A DNA stretch of 64,000 nucleotides. Source: CAVTOA01 sp963736285. GTDB taxonomy: Bacteria > Actinomycetota > Actinomycetes > Mycobacteriales > QHCE01. The position numbers were made by a program, and so were the translations under genes. A model generated the notes under the pieces. The model had not been told where the DNA came from. It worked only from the letters and a program-made list of their open reading frames with translations, and did no database searches. Below, piece by piece: positions 37,448 to 46,314 of the stretch. The stretch is taken from positions 248,001 through 312,000 of the forward strand of contig CAVTOA010000002.1 in the NCBI GenBank assembly GCA_963736285.1, read 5' to 3'. How positions within the stretch are numbered: position 1 is the first letter of the stretch; each line of letters starts with the position of its first letter.

Positions 37448-37473
37448 TGTGGATAACCGTCGGCTGTGGATAA
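37448..37473. promoter_or_regulatory. Pair of directly repeated DnaA boxes
   Basis: TGTGGATAA occurs at 37448-37456 and 37465-37473, each inside the identical block GCTGTGGATAACCG (37446-37459 and 37463-37476). It is the exact complement of the classical box TTATCCACA. The repeats lie in the 167-base gap between the MenJ-like gene and the upstream unknown gene. They may bind DnaA, as titration or regulatory sites, or mark a promoter element. Confidence 0.55.
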
Positions 37474-37507
37474 CCGATGCCAGGGAACTCACATTTTGGC
37501 AGACTGC

Positions 37508-38296
37508 TCACCCTGTCAGTGGTGCATTGATAGCGGCGCGGTAGGCGGTTCGAGCGGTGGAGGCGATATGACGTAGTGCTTCGGCGCGGGCGGTGGCTTG
37601 GGCGTTGTTGATCGCCCCGCTGTGGCTGTGATCGCGTCCGGCGAATGCGGAGATAGCTAGTACCCGTGCGGCTCTGTCAATGAGCTGACCAGCGCGAACC
37701 CCGTAGCCGGGCGGCAACCAGTCGGTTCCGCCTGCTCCTCGCAGCGTTGCCACCTCAGTGCCTAGTCTTGTTCGCCAGTTGGTCAAATCGAGGTCGCCCA
37801 ACAACGTCGTGACGCGGTTGGTTTCGAGCAAGAGTTCTTCGGTTGCCTGGGCTATAGTCGTGTGCTCGATGGGCGGTGAGTCCACTGTGTACAGCTGCCA
37901 GACAATCATCCTTCCCTCGACCACCTGCGGCACCAGTCCCACGTGGCCACAGACCATGCCTTCCCCTATGGAGAGGGCAGCCTTAGTGAAATCACTCGGT
38001 CCCGGTGAGGCAGTGGGATCGCCAGGCGCGGGGAGCACCAACCGAATTTGTTGGTCAGAAACAGTGGCCAATTCTGTGATCGCGTGGGCGAATGGCCTCG
38101 TCACACTGGGGTTGTTGGCACCCGGGCGTCCCGACGAGCTGTTAGCCGCATCAACAACAACCTGCTCATACGTGTGGCCGTAGCGGTGCTCGGTACGTTC
38201 GGCAAGTGCTGCTAGTACGTGGTCAAACGAGGTGTACCCCGCTCGCCATGAGCGAATCCACGCCGTAGCGATGGCCGCGAGCCGATGATGTTCCAT
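37508..38296 (-). CDS. Conserved hypothetical protein
   Basis: 262 residues, soluble, with no signal peptide or membrane helix. I do not recognise a named domain. The N-terminal half holds helices (AAIATAWIRSWRAGYTSFDHV) and an Asn/Ser-rich loop; the middle has GEGMVCGHVGLVPQVVEGR and the C-terminus is Ala-rich and helical (NAQATARAEALRHIASTARTA in pieces). It is divergent from the HAD gene and lies upstream of the MenJ-like gene on the same strand. Codon use looks like that of its neighbours, so it is probably an expressed lineage gene. Confidence 0.7.
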   Translation of the reverse strand: MEHHRLAAIATAWIRSWRAGYTSFDHVLAALAERTEHRYGHTYEQVVVDAANSSSGRPGANNPSVTRPFAHAITELATVSDQQIRLVLPAPGDPTASPGPSDFTKAALSIGEGMVCGHVGLVPQVVEGRMIVWQLYTVDSPPIEHTTIAQATEELLLETNRVTTLLGDLDLTNWRTRLGTEVATLRGAGGTDWLPPGYGVRAGQLIDRAARVLAISAFAGRDHSHSGAINNAQATARAEALRHIASTARTAYRAAINAPLTG

Positions 38297-38377
38297 GCCC
38301 CAATCTTGCCGCAGCCGGCGCGGCGCGCTCGCTGGCTCGGTACCTTGCGACTGCTGATCTACCCGAGAGGCGGAAGA

Positions 38378-39106
38378 ATGAACGACGCTCCGAATGAGTA
38401 CGTGCTCGTTTTGTGGGACATAGATCGGACGCTCATCGAGAGCGATGTAGTCGGGAAGGAGTTGCTGGCGGAGGCATTCTCCATATTGACGGGAAGAACA
38501 GTGACCAAAGAATTTACACCAGACGGTGGAACAGATCCCTCCATTATGGAAGAGCTATTACGGCTGCACGACATTGTTCCTACAAAAGAACACTGCATAC
38601 AGTTGTCAGCGGCGTTGTCCGATGCCATGGAGAGCAAGACGGCTCGCCTCCAAGAGCGAGGTCACGCTATGTTGGGGGCACGGGACGCGCTTGCAACACT
38701 GAGCAATTCTTCCCGCGTCGTGCAGTCTGTCCTGACCGGCAATATCAAAGTAAATGCGATAAAGAAACTGGCGCTATTCGGCCTGGACTCCTATATAGAT
38801 TTCGATATTGGGGGCTTCGGTTCGGACGACCCGGTAAGATCCAACCTTGTTGCCGTGGCGCAAAACAGGGCTCGTACTAAGTACAACGCGGTCTTTTCGC
38901 ACAAAAATACTGTCTTAATTGGCGATACGGTCCGCGATGTCCAGGCTGGATTAGGCGGTGGTGCGTTCGTGGTCGGCGTTGCGGCGGGTGCGTACTCGCC
39001 GGACGCGTTGCGACGCGCGGGTGCCCATGTTGTGCTCGATGATCTTCGTGACACAGCGCAGGTTGTGGATTCGGTAGCCTCCCTCAGAAATCGTTCTCTT
39101 TCTTAA
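38378..39106 (+). CDS. HAD-superfamily phosphatase
   Basis: 242-residue haloacid dehalogenase-like hydrolase. Motif I is WDIDRTLI with the nucleophile Asp14 and Asp16, motif II SVLTGN, motif III lies around the Lys of NIKVNAIKKL, and motif IV is LIGDTVRDVQAG. The helical cap (ELLAEAFSILTGRTVTKEF to MESKTARLQ) is of the phosphoglycolate phosphatase kind. ATG at 38378 follows AGAGGCGGAAG. The DNA is more A+T-rich than that of the flanking genes, which may mean it was gained later. Substrate unknown. Confidence 0.82.
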   Translation: MNDAPNEYVLVLWDIDRTLIESDVVGKELLAEAFSILTGRTVTKEFTPDGGTDPSIMEELLRLHDIVPTKEHCIQLSAALSDAMESKTARLQERGHAMLGARDALATLSNSSRVVQSVLTGNIKVNAIKKLALFGLDSYIDFDIGGFGSDDPVRSNLVAVAQNRARTKYNAVFSHKNTVLIGDTVRDVQAGLGGGAFVVGVAAGAYSPDALRRAGAHVVLDDLRDTAQVVDSVASLRNRSLS

Positions 39107-39113
39107 TGGTGAG

Positions 39114-39959
39114 GTGCCAGTGCGCGGTAAGGATTACGGGTCAGATGTGCTGGCCGGCGATTGGCGACGTCCGCCCGAACGTCGCATTCGGACGGTGCCG
39201 GCCGAGCTAGAGTTGGTGGTGGAGGAGGCCAATTCTGGATATTGCGGTGCCATCGTCGCGGCAAACAAAAAGACCGTGACGCTAGAAGACCGTTATGGTC
39301 GCCAACGAGTCTTCCCGTTGGCGACGGCTGGTTTTTTGTGGGAAGGACAGCTGGTCACTCTGACCGCGCCCGAACAGGGGAGTGCACCAGGTGGCGCTAA
39401 GCCCCGCCGTACCGCATCGGGCTCCATCGCGGCTCACGACGCGCCGGCAAGAGTGGCTCGCGCGAGCCGCATCTATGTGGAAGGTGTGCACGATGCGGCG
39501 CTGGTCGAGCGTATTTGGGGCGATGACCTGCGAGTGGAGGGCGTGGTGGTGGAGCCGCTCCATGGCATTGACGACCTGACCTCGGTGGTGCGCGACTTTC
39601 AGCCGAAGTCGCATCGGCGCTTGGGGGTACTCGTCGATCACCTGGTTTCGGGCAGTAAAGAAAGCCGCATTGTTGGCGCGATCAGTGATTCAAATGTGCT
39701 GGTCACGGGTCATCCCTATGTGGACGTTTGGCAGGCGGTTAAGCCGGCAGCGGTGGGGATTCGTGCGTGGCCGACGGTAGATAGGTCCATGCCATGGAAA
39801 GAAGGAATCTGTCGTGCTCTCGGGGTGAGTGATGTGCACGAGATGTGGCGCAGGGTCCTCGGCTCGGTGAACTCATACACCGATGTGGACACTCCGCTCA
39901 TCAACGCGGTCGAGCGTCTCATTGACTTTGTCACCGATGTACCAGCTGTCAGTGGGTGA
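39114..39959 (+). CDS. DUF3097 protein
   Basis: 281-residue actinobacterial protein. An N-terminal part with VLAGDWRRPPERRIRTVPAE and a small beta domain (VTLEDRYGRQRVFPL) precedes a TOPRIM-like core: RIYVEGVHDAALVERIWGDDL, VVVEPLHGIDDL, LGVLVDHLVSGSKESRI and HPYVDVWQAVKP. The Glu and the DHLVSGSKE motif look like metal ligands. By memory this is the Rv1486c family, which lies between hemH and the NfeD gene in M. tuberculosis, matching the place here. Start at GTG 39114 or 39120. Function unknown. Confidence 0.85.
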   Translation: MPVRGKDYGSDVLAGDWRRPPERRIRTVPAELELVVEEANSGYCGAIVAANKKTVTLEDRYGRQRVFPLATAGFLWEGQLVTLTAPEQGSAPGGAKPRRTASGSIAAHDAPARVARASRIYVEGVHDAALVERIWGDDLRVEGVVVEPLHGIDDLTSVVRDFQPKSHRRLGVLVDHLVSGSKESRIVGAISDSNVLVTGHPYVDVWQAVKPAAVGIRAWPTVDRSMPWKEGICRALGVSDVHEMWRRVLGSVNSYTDVDTPLINAVERLIDFVTDVPAVSG

Positions 39960-40107
39960 CGTGCCAAACGCTTGCCGCAAGATCTTGCCCTAAAAGGACA
40001 GATGATGGTGTCCCGGAACCCGCACTCGGTCACAGGTGACTACGTTTTCAACGCAATCGGCGGGTTCGCTGCGCGCGGGATAGCAGGGGCATGCCAGGAT
40101 AGCGCCT

Positions 40108-40545
40108 GTGCAAGCCTGGTTAATTTGGTTGATCGCTGCGGTGGCGCTATTGGTTGCTGAGCTGTTTTCGCTGCAGTTGGTACTGGTGATGTTTTCACTC
40201 GGCGCATTTGCGGCGTCAATTGCTGCCGGCCAACACGTCAACTTGTTCGTGCAATCGCTCATCTTCGCCGGTGTATCGGTTTTCACGTTGATCTTGGTGC
40301 GCCCGGTGGTGTTGGCGCGATTGCACCGGCACTCGGACAAAGCCAAAACTGGCATCGACGCATTGATCGGTGCGCCGGCAACGGTATTAAAACCAGTAAA
40401 CGAATCTGGTGGGCTGGTCAAGGTATCTGGTGAGGATTGGTCCGCACAGGCAGTCGAACCTGGTGCCATTTATCAGCCAGGAGAAAAAGTATTTGTTGTT
40501 GAGGTCAAGGGCGCGATAGCGCTCGTGAGTGGGGAGCAGAAATGA
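40108..40545 (+). CDS. NfeD-family membrane protein
   Basis: 145 residues: three hydrophobic segments in the first 75 residues (WLIWLIAAVALLVAELF, LVLVMFSLGAFAASIAAG, LIFAGVSVFTLILVRPVVL) and a C-terminal OB-like domain (LIGAPATVLKPVNESGG, VKVSGEDWSAQAVEPGAIY). NfeD proteins work with SPFH/stomatin partners. The stop overlaps the SPFH start by four bases, supporting a joint complex. Equivalent of Rv1487 by position. Start is GTG at 40108. Confidence 0.9.
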   Translation: MQAWLIWLIAAVALLVAELFSLQLVLVMFSLGAFAASIAAGQHVNLFVQSLIFAGVSVFTLILVRPVVLARLHRHSDKAKTGIDALIGAPATVLKPVNESGGLVKVSGEDWSAQAVEPGAIYQPGEKVFVVEVKGAIALVSGEQK

Positions 40546-41450
40546 GCGCGTCGACCGTGGGATTCATCCTGTTGATGATTCCGGTCATCATCGTGTTGGT
40601 GGCACTGGTCAAGTCCGTGCGCATCATCCCCCAGGCTCGGGCGGCGGTGATCGAACGACTGGGGCGGTATCACCGCACCTTGATTCCTGGCCTGACGCTG
40701 GTGGTTCCATTCGTCGACCGAGTCGGCCGCATGATCGACTTGCGTGAGCAAGTGGTGTCATTCCCCCCTCAGCCGGTAATCACCGAGGACAACTTGGTGG
40801 TGAACATCGATACCGTCATCTATTTCCAGGTGACGGATCCACGTGCCGCGACCTATGAAATTTCTAACTACATTCAAGCGATCGAACAGTTGACGGTTAC
40901 CACGTTGCGTAACGTCATTGGTGGATTGAACTTGGAGGGCACACTGACCAGCCGTGACCAGATCAACGGGCAGTTGCGCGGCGTGCTCGATGAAGCAACC
41001 GGCAAGTGGGGTATTCGGGTCAATCGAGTGGAACTTAAGGCCATTGACCCACCGGCGTCCATTCAGGACTCCATGGAGAAGCAGATGCGTGCCGAGCGTG
41101 ATCGTCGTGCTGCCATCCTGACCGCAGAAGGTGTTAAGCAGTCGCAAATCTTGACCGCTGAGGGTGAGAAGCAGTCGCAAATCCTTCGCGCAGAAGGTGA
41201 ACGAGAGGCTCGCCGGCTTCAGGCAGAGGGCCAGGCCAAGGCGATCGAGACCGTGTTTCAGGCGATTCACGATGGCAATCCTGATGAACGGCTACTGTCC
41301 TATCAGTACTTGCAGGTGTTGCCGCAGTTGGCTCAAGGCAGTGCGAACAAGATGTGGGTCATCCCGTCGGAGTTCACGCGGGCGTTGGAAGGCCTGGGTA
41401 ACATCTTCCCGGGCGCGAAGTCTGCCCCCAAACCGTCCGCTTCCGAATAG
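40542..41450 (+). CDS. SPFH/stomatin-like protein
   Basis: 302 residues with one N-terminal membrane helix, the SPFH domain (ARAAVIERLGRYHRTLIPGL, LREQVVSFPPQPVITEDN, VIYFQVTDPRAATYEI), a long coiled-coil and a short C-terminal part that may promote oligomers. Family members scaffold membrane microdomains and often bind NfeD proteins, here the gene just upstream with overlapping stop and start. The coiled-coil contains a near-exact tandem repeat (41115-41213). Equivalent of Rv1488. Confidence 0.92.
   Translation: MSASTVGFILLMIPVIIVLVALVKSVRIIPQARAAVIERLGRYHRTLIPGLTLVVPFVDRVGRMIDLREQVVSFPPQPVITEDNLVVNIDTVIYFQVTDPRAATYEISNYIQAIEQLTVTTLRNVIGGLNLEGTLTSRDQINGQLRGVLDEATGKWGIRVNRVELKAIDPPASIQDSMEKQMRAERDRRAAILTAEGVKQSQILTAEGEKQSQILRAEGEREARRLQAEGQAKAIETVFQAIHDGNPDERLLSYQYLQVLPQLAQGSANKMWVIPSEFTRALEGLGNIFPGAKSAPKPSASE
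41115..41213 (+). repeat. Three 33-base tandem repeats inside the SPFH gene
   Basis: Units at 41115-41147, 41148-41180 and 41181-41213 encode ILTAEGVKQSQ, ILTAEGEKQSQ and ILRAEGEREAR. Each adds three helical turns to the coiled-coil. The first two are nearly identical at the DNA level, including the shared AAGCAGTCGCAAATC. Confidence 0.85.
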
Positions 41451-41493
41451 GTCACAGCTCCAGAGATCTTTATCGAAATTCTGAGCTTCTAGC

Positions 41494-42303
41494 ATGCCGA
41501 TTATTGAGATCACCGATCCTGATGACCCGCGCATCGCCGACTATCGGTCTCTGACCGAACCGCAGCTGCGGGCGGTCAAGGAGCCGGAGTACGGGCTGTT
41601 CATCGCCGAAGGTGAACTGGTGATCCGGCGAGCAGTGGCAGCGGGCCACCAGCTTCGCTCCATTTTGGTGGATGCTAAACGAGTAGACCAGGTAGCTGAC
41701 TTGGCTAGTGCGCCGCATTCCGCTCCGCTCTACACGGCTACCCCGGAAGTCTTGGAAGGCGTCACTGGTTTTGTGGTGCATCGCGGTGTGATGGCCTCGC
41801 TGCATCGTCCTCAGCCGCATAGCGCTACCGAGCTGTTGGCTCATGCCCAGCACGTTGTCATTGTGGAAGACGTCAACAATCACACCAACCTCGGCGTTAT
41901 TTTTCGCACGGCTGCAGGTTTGGGCTTCGATGCGGTGTTGTTATCGCCCTCGTGTGTGGATCCGTTGTATCGGCGGTGCGTGCGGGTGAGCATGGGCCAG
42001 GTGTTCGCGATTCCGTTTGCCCGGATGTCCCCCTGGCCGGAGTCCCTTGCAGACGTTCGAGCTGCGGGCTTTAGTGTGCTTGCGCTGACACCAGGGGCAG
42101 ACGCGGTGTCTTTGTCGATGCTGCCACCGCAAGCACGACGACGCGCCGCCCTGCTGCTGGGAGCGGAGGGTCCAGGGTTGAGCGCGCAGGCACTCGAATC
42201 CGCCGACTACCGAGTCCAGATTCCGATGTACCACGGGGTTGACTCGCTTAACGTGGCGGTGGCTGCCGGCATTGCGTGTTATGAGCTGCGGCGAAATCTC
42301 TAG
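41494..42303 (+). CDS. TrmH/SpoU-family RNA 2'-O-methyltransferase
   Basis: 269-residue SPOUT enzyme. An N-terminal RNA-binding part (YGLFIAEGELVIRRAVAAGH) precedes the knotted methyltransferase fold with motif 1 NNHTNLGVIFRTAAGLGFDAV, motif 2 LLLGAEGPGLSAQAL and motif 3 IPMYHGVDSLNVAVAAGIA. The Arg in motif 1 and the SLNVAVA loop are the expected catalytic and AdoMet-binding residues. It methylates rRNA or tRNA; which one cannot be told. It follows the SPFH gene after 43 bases. Confidence 0.9.
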   Translation: MPIIEITDPDDPRIADYRSLTEPQLRAVKEPEYGLFIAEGELVIRRAVAAGHQLRSILVDAKRVDQVADLASAPHSAPLYTATPEVLEGVTGFVVHRGVMASLHRPQPHSATELLAHAQHVVIVEDVNNHTNLGVIFRTAAGLGFDAVLLSPSCVDPLYRRCVRVSMGQVFAIPFARMSPWPESLADVRAAGFSVLALTPGADAVSLSMLPPQARRRAALLLGAEGPGLSAQALESADYRVQIPMYHGVDSLNVAVAAGIACYELRRNL

Positions 42304-42369
42304 GTCGCGGCGGGTCGAGTTATGCGCTCGCCAGGGCCAGTGCTTAGTGCACTGTAAGGCCGCTGCTGA

Positions 42370-43092
42370 CTACTCCCGCCCGAGTAGCCGCGTGAGCTCC
42401 TTAAGCCGGGTATCAAACATGGCGGCACCTTCGCCGGCAGCAAAACACAACTGCCCGTAGACCTCCATCGACACCAGCCCGTATAGCTGAGTCCAACATG
42501 AGACGAAGACATAGATGGCCCCCATCGGCATCCCGATGCCGAGGTCTGCCCGGTAGCTCTCCAATTGTTGCCGAAGTTCCGTAGGCAGAGCGCGCGTTGC
42601 TGGAACCGGAAATGGCTTTTGTTCCCAGAGCTCGTTGAAGAGCACCACAAATGTCTGTCTGAATTGGATCCCTGCTTGGTGGAGTGCTGGGTGTTCTTGC
42701 TGCTCACCGGGCTTCTCCGGCAACTCCCCACTGAGCAGCGAGTTGCCGAACATGAGCGCGAATTCACGACGATGCTGAATGGACCATTCGCGGAACGCAT
42801 GTGACGCGGCATAGAGCCGCTCCATGGTGTGGCCTGGCGCGTGGGCGGTGATGGCGTTTTCCATGGTCGTGTTCAGTTCGGTGAATAGGTCAGCGAGCAT
42901 GTCGGAAATGAGCTCGCTCAGGCTGGGGAAGTAGCGGTAGAGAGCGGCTGGTGCCATCCCCAGATCCCGGGCGATGCCGCGAAGCGAAATGGTGGCCGCC
43001 CCGTCGGTCATCAGTCGATGTCGCGCTGCCTGTTTTATTTCCAATGCCGTATTTGCCCGAAGACGTTCGCGTCGAGTGGCCGGGGCGGTCAT
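42370..43092 (-). CDS. TetR-family transcriptional regulator
   Basis: 240 residues with an N-terminal helix-turn-helix (about 36-56: LRGIARDLGMAPAALYRYFPS) and a larger ligand-binding C-terminal domain of the kind with a conserved aromatic/Gly pattern (ATRALPTELRQQLESYRADLG). It is divergent from the MMPL transporter with 116 bases between starts, the usual layout for a local repressor that senses the pump's substrate. The gap holds no clear palindrome that I can name as its operator. Confidence 0.9.
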   Translation of the reverse strand: MTAPATRRERLRANTALEIKQAARHRLMTDGAATISLRGIARDLGMAPAALYRYFPSLSELISDMLADLFTELNTTMENAITAHAPGHTMERLYAASHAFREWSIQHRREFALMFGNSLLSGELPEKPGEQQEHPALHQAGIQFRQTFVVLFNELWEQKPFPVPATRALPTELRQQLESYRADLGIGMPMGAIYVFVSCWTQLYGLVSMEVYGQLCFAAGEGAAMFDTRLKELTRLLGRE

Positions 43093-43208
43093 GGATTTTC
43101 CCTTTCCGCTTGACAGCAGCGAACGATGTTGGGATTGTGAACGACGTTCGCACTGTGTTCATTGACCACCAGTGTACGGGTAATTCGGCAGTGAGTGAGG
43201 AATCTGCG

Positions 43209-45464
43209 ATGTTTCAGTGGTTGGGTCGAGTCACCGTCCGTTTTCGCTGGATGGTCCTTGCCGCAGCAGCTGTGGTCGTACTCATCGGTGTGACCTGGGG
43301 GACCGGCGTTTTCGGAGCTCTCTCCGGCGGCGGATACACCGATCCCGGTTCCGAGTCGGCTCGTGCCGTAAGCCGTATCAACCATGAGGTGGGGCGGCAA
43401 GGCGTCGATCTGCTGGCGCTCTACTCCAGTAAGCAGTCCACCGTGGATAGTCCGGAGTTCCGTCAAGCAATCAGCGGCGTCGAGCAGCAGTTGCGCAATC
43501 GCTCGGAAGTCGAGCAGGTGACGTCCTATTACGACCTATCTGCTCAGCCCACAACTGCGGCTAGCGCTACATCTTTTGTCGCGAAAGATCGGCATGCGAC
43601 CTACCTCGCCATCCGGTTGAAGGGTAGCGATGACGCAAAAGAAAAAGCATTCACCGCAATACATGACTCGCTGCGGTCACCCACATTGACCGAGCACGTG
43701 GGCGGACTGGTAGCGGTTAACCATGATGCAAACACGCAGGTCAGCAAGGATATTGCCCGCGCCGAAATGCTCTCGATGCCAGTAGTTCTTATTCTTCTTT
43801 TGATCATTTTTGGCAGCGCGGTCGCGGCAGCCATGCCACTGCTCATCGGCGGCATAGCCATCATCAGTGCGTTCCTGATCACTCGAGTCCTCACGCTGTT
43901 TACCGACGTCTCCACGTTCGCCATCAACGTCATCACCATTATGGGCCTGGGGCTCGCCATTGATTACTCGCTCTTCATCATCGGCCGATTCCGAGAAGAG
44001 CTGGCCAATGGGCATGCTGTCGACACCGCGATTCGCCGCACAATGATGACCGCTGGGCGCACGGTAGTGGTGTCTGGTGTGACCGTCGCGTTGAGCATGG
44101 CGGGGTTGCTGGTCTTTCCGATCGGCTTCTTGCGCTCGATGGGGTACGGCGGCATCGCGGCTGTCCTGATTGCGGTGCTTGGCGCGGTCACGGTGTTGCC
44201 GGCGATGCTGTCGTTGCTCGGACACCGCATTAACAAACTGAAGGTTCGGCTTCCGTGGCGTAAGCGGGGGAGCGGCTCGTCCGTGGGAGTGCCTGCTCCC
44301 CGTCGACCTGCCCACGTCGAGGTGTGGGCACGTATCGCTCGGAGCGTGATGCGCCGACCGGTGCTCTACCTCCTGGGGACCTTGGTCATTTTGACCGTGT
44401 TGGCGGTGCCATTCACACACATCAAGCTGACCAACATGGACGTGACCTCGCTGCCTAAAGGCGCCGACAGCCGGGTAGCGAACGATCGTTTGAACCACGA
44501 CTTTCCGCGTACCGCCAACGGCGGTACGGAAGAGATAACCGTGTTGGTGAGCCACGCTAGCCCCGCTGAGGCTGGCCAATTTTCCCAGCGCATCAAGAAG
44601 CTGGACCACGTCGATGATGTTGCGGTCACCGCAAGTAAGGGCACCTCATCGGTGATATCGGTCCGATATCAGGGCGCCGCGACCTCGGACAAAGCCCTTG
44701 GCGTGGTACATGACATCCGTGCTCTCCACGGACCAGCGGGAGCCACCGTCATGGTCGCGGGAACCAGTGCCCAGATGGTGGATCTAGTTCACAGTTTGCT
44801 GACCCATCTGCCATGGATGATCGCGGTCATTGTGATGGTCACCCTGGTATTGCTCTTCCTCGCGTTCGGCTCCGTGGTGCTGCCGCTGAAGGCGGTCTTT
44901 ATGAACGCGCTCTCCATCAGCGCGTCGCTGGGGGCGATCGTCTGGGTATTCCAGGACGGACACGGAACCGGCATCACTTGGCTTGACCACACGGGCGCGA
45001 TTCAGGCCACTGTGCCGGTGCTCATGTTGGCGATCTTGTTTGGACTGTCGATGGACTACGAGGTCTTCCTGCTCTCCCGTATCCGGGAGCAGTGGGACCG
45101 TACCGGCGATAACGCGCGTGCGGTGGAGATCGGGCTGCAACGTACTGGCCGCATCATTACCTCGGCCGCGCTGCTGCTGGTGATCGTGATCGGCGGTTTT
45201 GCGGCGGGGGGCATCAACACGATTCAGATGATCGGCGTGGGCATGATCGTGGCGATTGTGGTGGACGCCACCATCGTCCGCATGCTGTTGGTGCCCGCGA
45301 CTATGCGACTGCTTGGTCACCTCAACTGGTGGGCTCCGGCGCCTATGCGGCGGTTTTATGCGCGTTATGGCGTCCACGAGTCCACGGAGCTGCTCCATGA
45401 GTCTGCCCAGGGAGACAAGGGTGCAGAAACGTCGGCAACTCAGCTGACTCACACTGGGGCATAA
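43209..45464 (+). CDS. MMPL/RND-family membrane transporter
   Basis: 751-residue protein with twelve predicted membrane helices in two halves, each with a large external loop after the first helix. The key Asp-Tyr pairs of MMPL pumps are present in GLGLAIDYSLFIIGRF and FGLSMDYEVFLLSRI. MMPL proteins flip lipids or expel drugs using the proton gradient. ATG at 43209 follows GAGGA; a longer open frame upstream overlaps the tetR gene and is not coding. A 40-base charged C-terminal tail precedes an inverted repeat at its stop. Confidence 0.92.
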   Translation: MFQWLGRVTVRFRWMVLAAAAVVVLIGVTWGTGVFGALSGGGYTDPGSESARAVSRINHEVGRQGVDLLALYSSKQSTVDSPEFRQAISGVEQQLRNRSEVEQVTSYYDLSAQPTTAASATSFVAKDRHATYLAIRLKGSDDAKEKAFTAIHDSLRSPTLTEHVGGLVAVNHDANTQVSKDIARAEMLSMPVVLILLLIIFGSAVAAAMPLLIGGIAIISAFLITRVLTLFTDVSTFAINVITIMGLGLAIDYSLFIIGRFREELANGHAVDTAIRRTMMTAGRTVVVSGVTVALSMAGLLVFPIGFLRSMGYGGIAAVLIAVLGAVTVLPAMLSLLGHRINKLKVRLPWRKRGSGSSVGVPAPRRPAHVEVWARIARSVMRRPVLYLLGTLVILTVLAVPFTHIKLTNMDVTSLPKGADSRVANDRLNHDFPRTANGGTEEITVLVSHASPAEAGQFSQRIKKLDHVDDVAVTASKGTSSVISVRYQGAATSDKALGVVHDIRALHGPAGATVMVAGTSAQMVDLVHSLLTHLPWMIAVIVMVTLVLLFLAFGSVVLPLKAVFMNALSISASLGAIVWVFQDGHGTGITWLDHTGAIQATVPVLMLAILFGLSMDYEVFLLSRIREQWDRTGDNARAVEIGLQRTGRIITSAALLLVIVIGGFAAGGINTIQMIGVGMIVAIVVDATIVRMLLVPATMRLLGHLNWWAPAPMRRFYARYGVHESTELLHESAQGDKGAETSATQLTHTGA

Positions 45465-45501
45465 CCCTCAACTAGAGGTTTACCTTTATCGTGAGGGTTA
45501 T
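45461..45501. terminator. Inverted repeat between convergent MMPL and sigF genes
   Basis: ATAACCCTCA (45461-45470) and TGAGGGTTAT (45492-45501) form a perfect 10-base stem with a 21-base loop, starting at the MMPL stop codon and ending 24 bases before the sigF stop. There is no strong T run, but actinomycete terminators often lack one. It probably ends transcription from both sides. Confidence 0.55.
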
Positions 45502-45525
45502 GCCAATGAAGGGGAGCTTTTCCAG

Positions 45526-46314
45526 CTAGATGGACGTCTTTTCGGCTTGACCGTTGATCAGGCGGGTGCGCAGCTGGCGGAGGGTCTGCGCCAATAGCCG
45601 AGAGACATGCATCTGTGAAAGGCCGACCTTTTCGGCTATTTGCGACTGCGTGAGGTTGCCGAAAAACCGCAACATCACGATAGTGCGCTCGCGTGGGGGG
45701 AGAGCGGCGAGTAGCGGCAGCAGCGTCTCCCGATTTTCGATCTGGTCGAAATTCGGATCCTCCACGCCGAGTGTGCTCGCCACGGTCGGCATGGATTCTT
45801 CGCCGCGCATCGGCGCGTCTAAGGAGCCACTGCGATACGCGCCGGCGACCTCCAGGCCCTCGAGCACCTCCTCGCGCGAGATGCCTAGATACTCGGCGAG
45901 GTCGGAGGCGTTCGGTGCATGACCGTTGCGCTGCGAAAGCTCGTTGATCGCGGCGGTTAACGAAAGGTGAAGCTCCTTCAATCGCCGCGGTACCCGCATG
46001 GACCACGCGTGGTCTCGAAAGTAACGCTTGATTTCCCCCACGATGGTCGGCACCGCATAGGAGGGGAACTCGACCCCACGAGTGGCGTCAAACCGGTCAA
46101 TCGCATGGATTAACCCGACCATGGCAACCTGAGCCAAGTCGTCGAGTTGCTCCCCGCGGTGCGCGAACCGATGCGCTAATTGATGAGCAAGAGAGGAATA
46201 CTGAGCGACCAACGCATCCCGCAGCTTGTGGTGCTCAGGGGAGCCCGCCGATGCTGCGGCAAACTCGCGGAACAGTTGCGTGGGAGGCGTCGAGGTTGTT
46301 TCCTCGCTGGTCAC
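45526..46314 (-). CDS. sigF: RNA polymerase sigma factor, SigB/SigF family
   Basis: 262-residue alternative sigma factor. Region 2 has LDDLAQVAMVGLIHAIDRFD and FPSYAVPTIVGEIKRYFRD, region 3 VPRRLKELHLSLTAAINEL, and region 4 LPPRERTIVMLRFFGNLTQSQIAEKVGLSQMHVSR (conserved in pieces) containing the helix-turn-helix for the -35 element. It matches the actinobacterial SigF group controlling general stress or development. Its GTG start overlaps the stop of the anti-sigma factor gene by four bases, so the pair is made together and sigma activity is set by partner switching. Confidence 0.92.
   Translation of the reverse strand: MTSEETTSTPPTQLFREFAAASAGSPEHHKLRDALVAQYSSLAHQLAHRFAHRGEQLDDLAQVAMVGLIHAIDRFDATRGVEFPSYAVPTIVGEIKRYFRDHAWSMRVPRRLKELHLSLTAAINELSQRNGHAPNASDLAEYLGISREEVLEGLEVAGAYRSGSLDAPMRGEESMPTVASTLGVEDPNFDQIENRETLLPLLAALPPRERTIVMLRFFGNLTQSQIAEKVGLSQMHVSRLLAQTLRQLRTRLINGQAEKTSI

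Noticed and set aside
43677..44609. 310-codon minus-strand frame inside the MMPL gene
   Set aside because: Its product is dominated by His, Arg, Gln and Asp, typical of reversed membrane-protein codons; the MMPL reading is certain.
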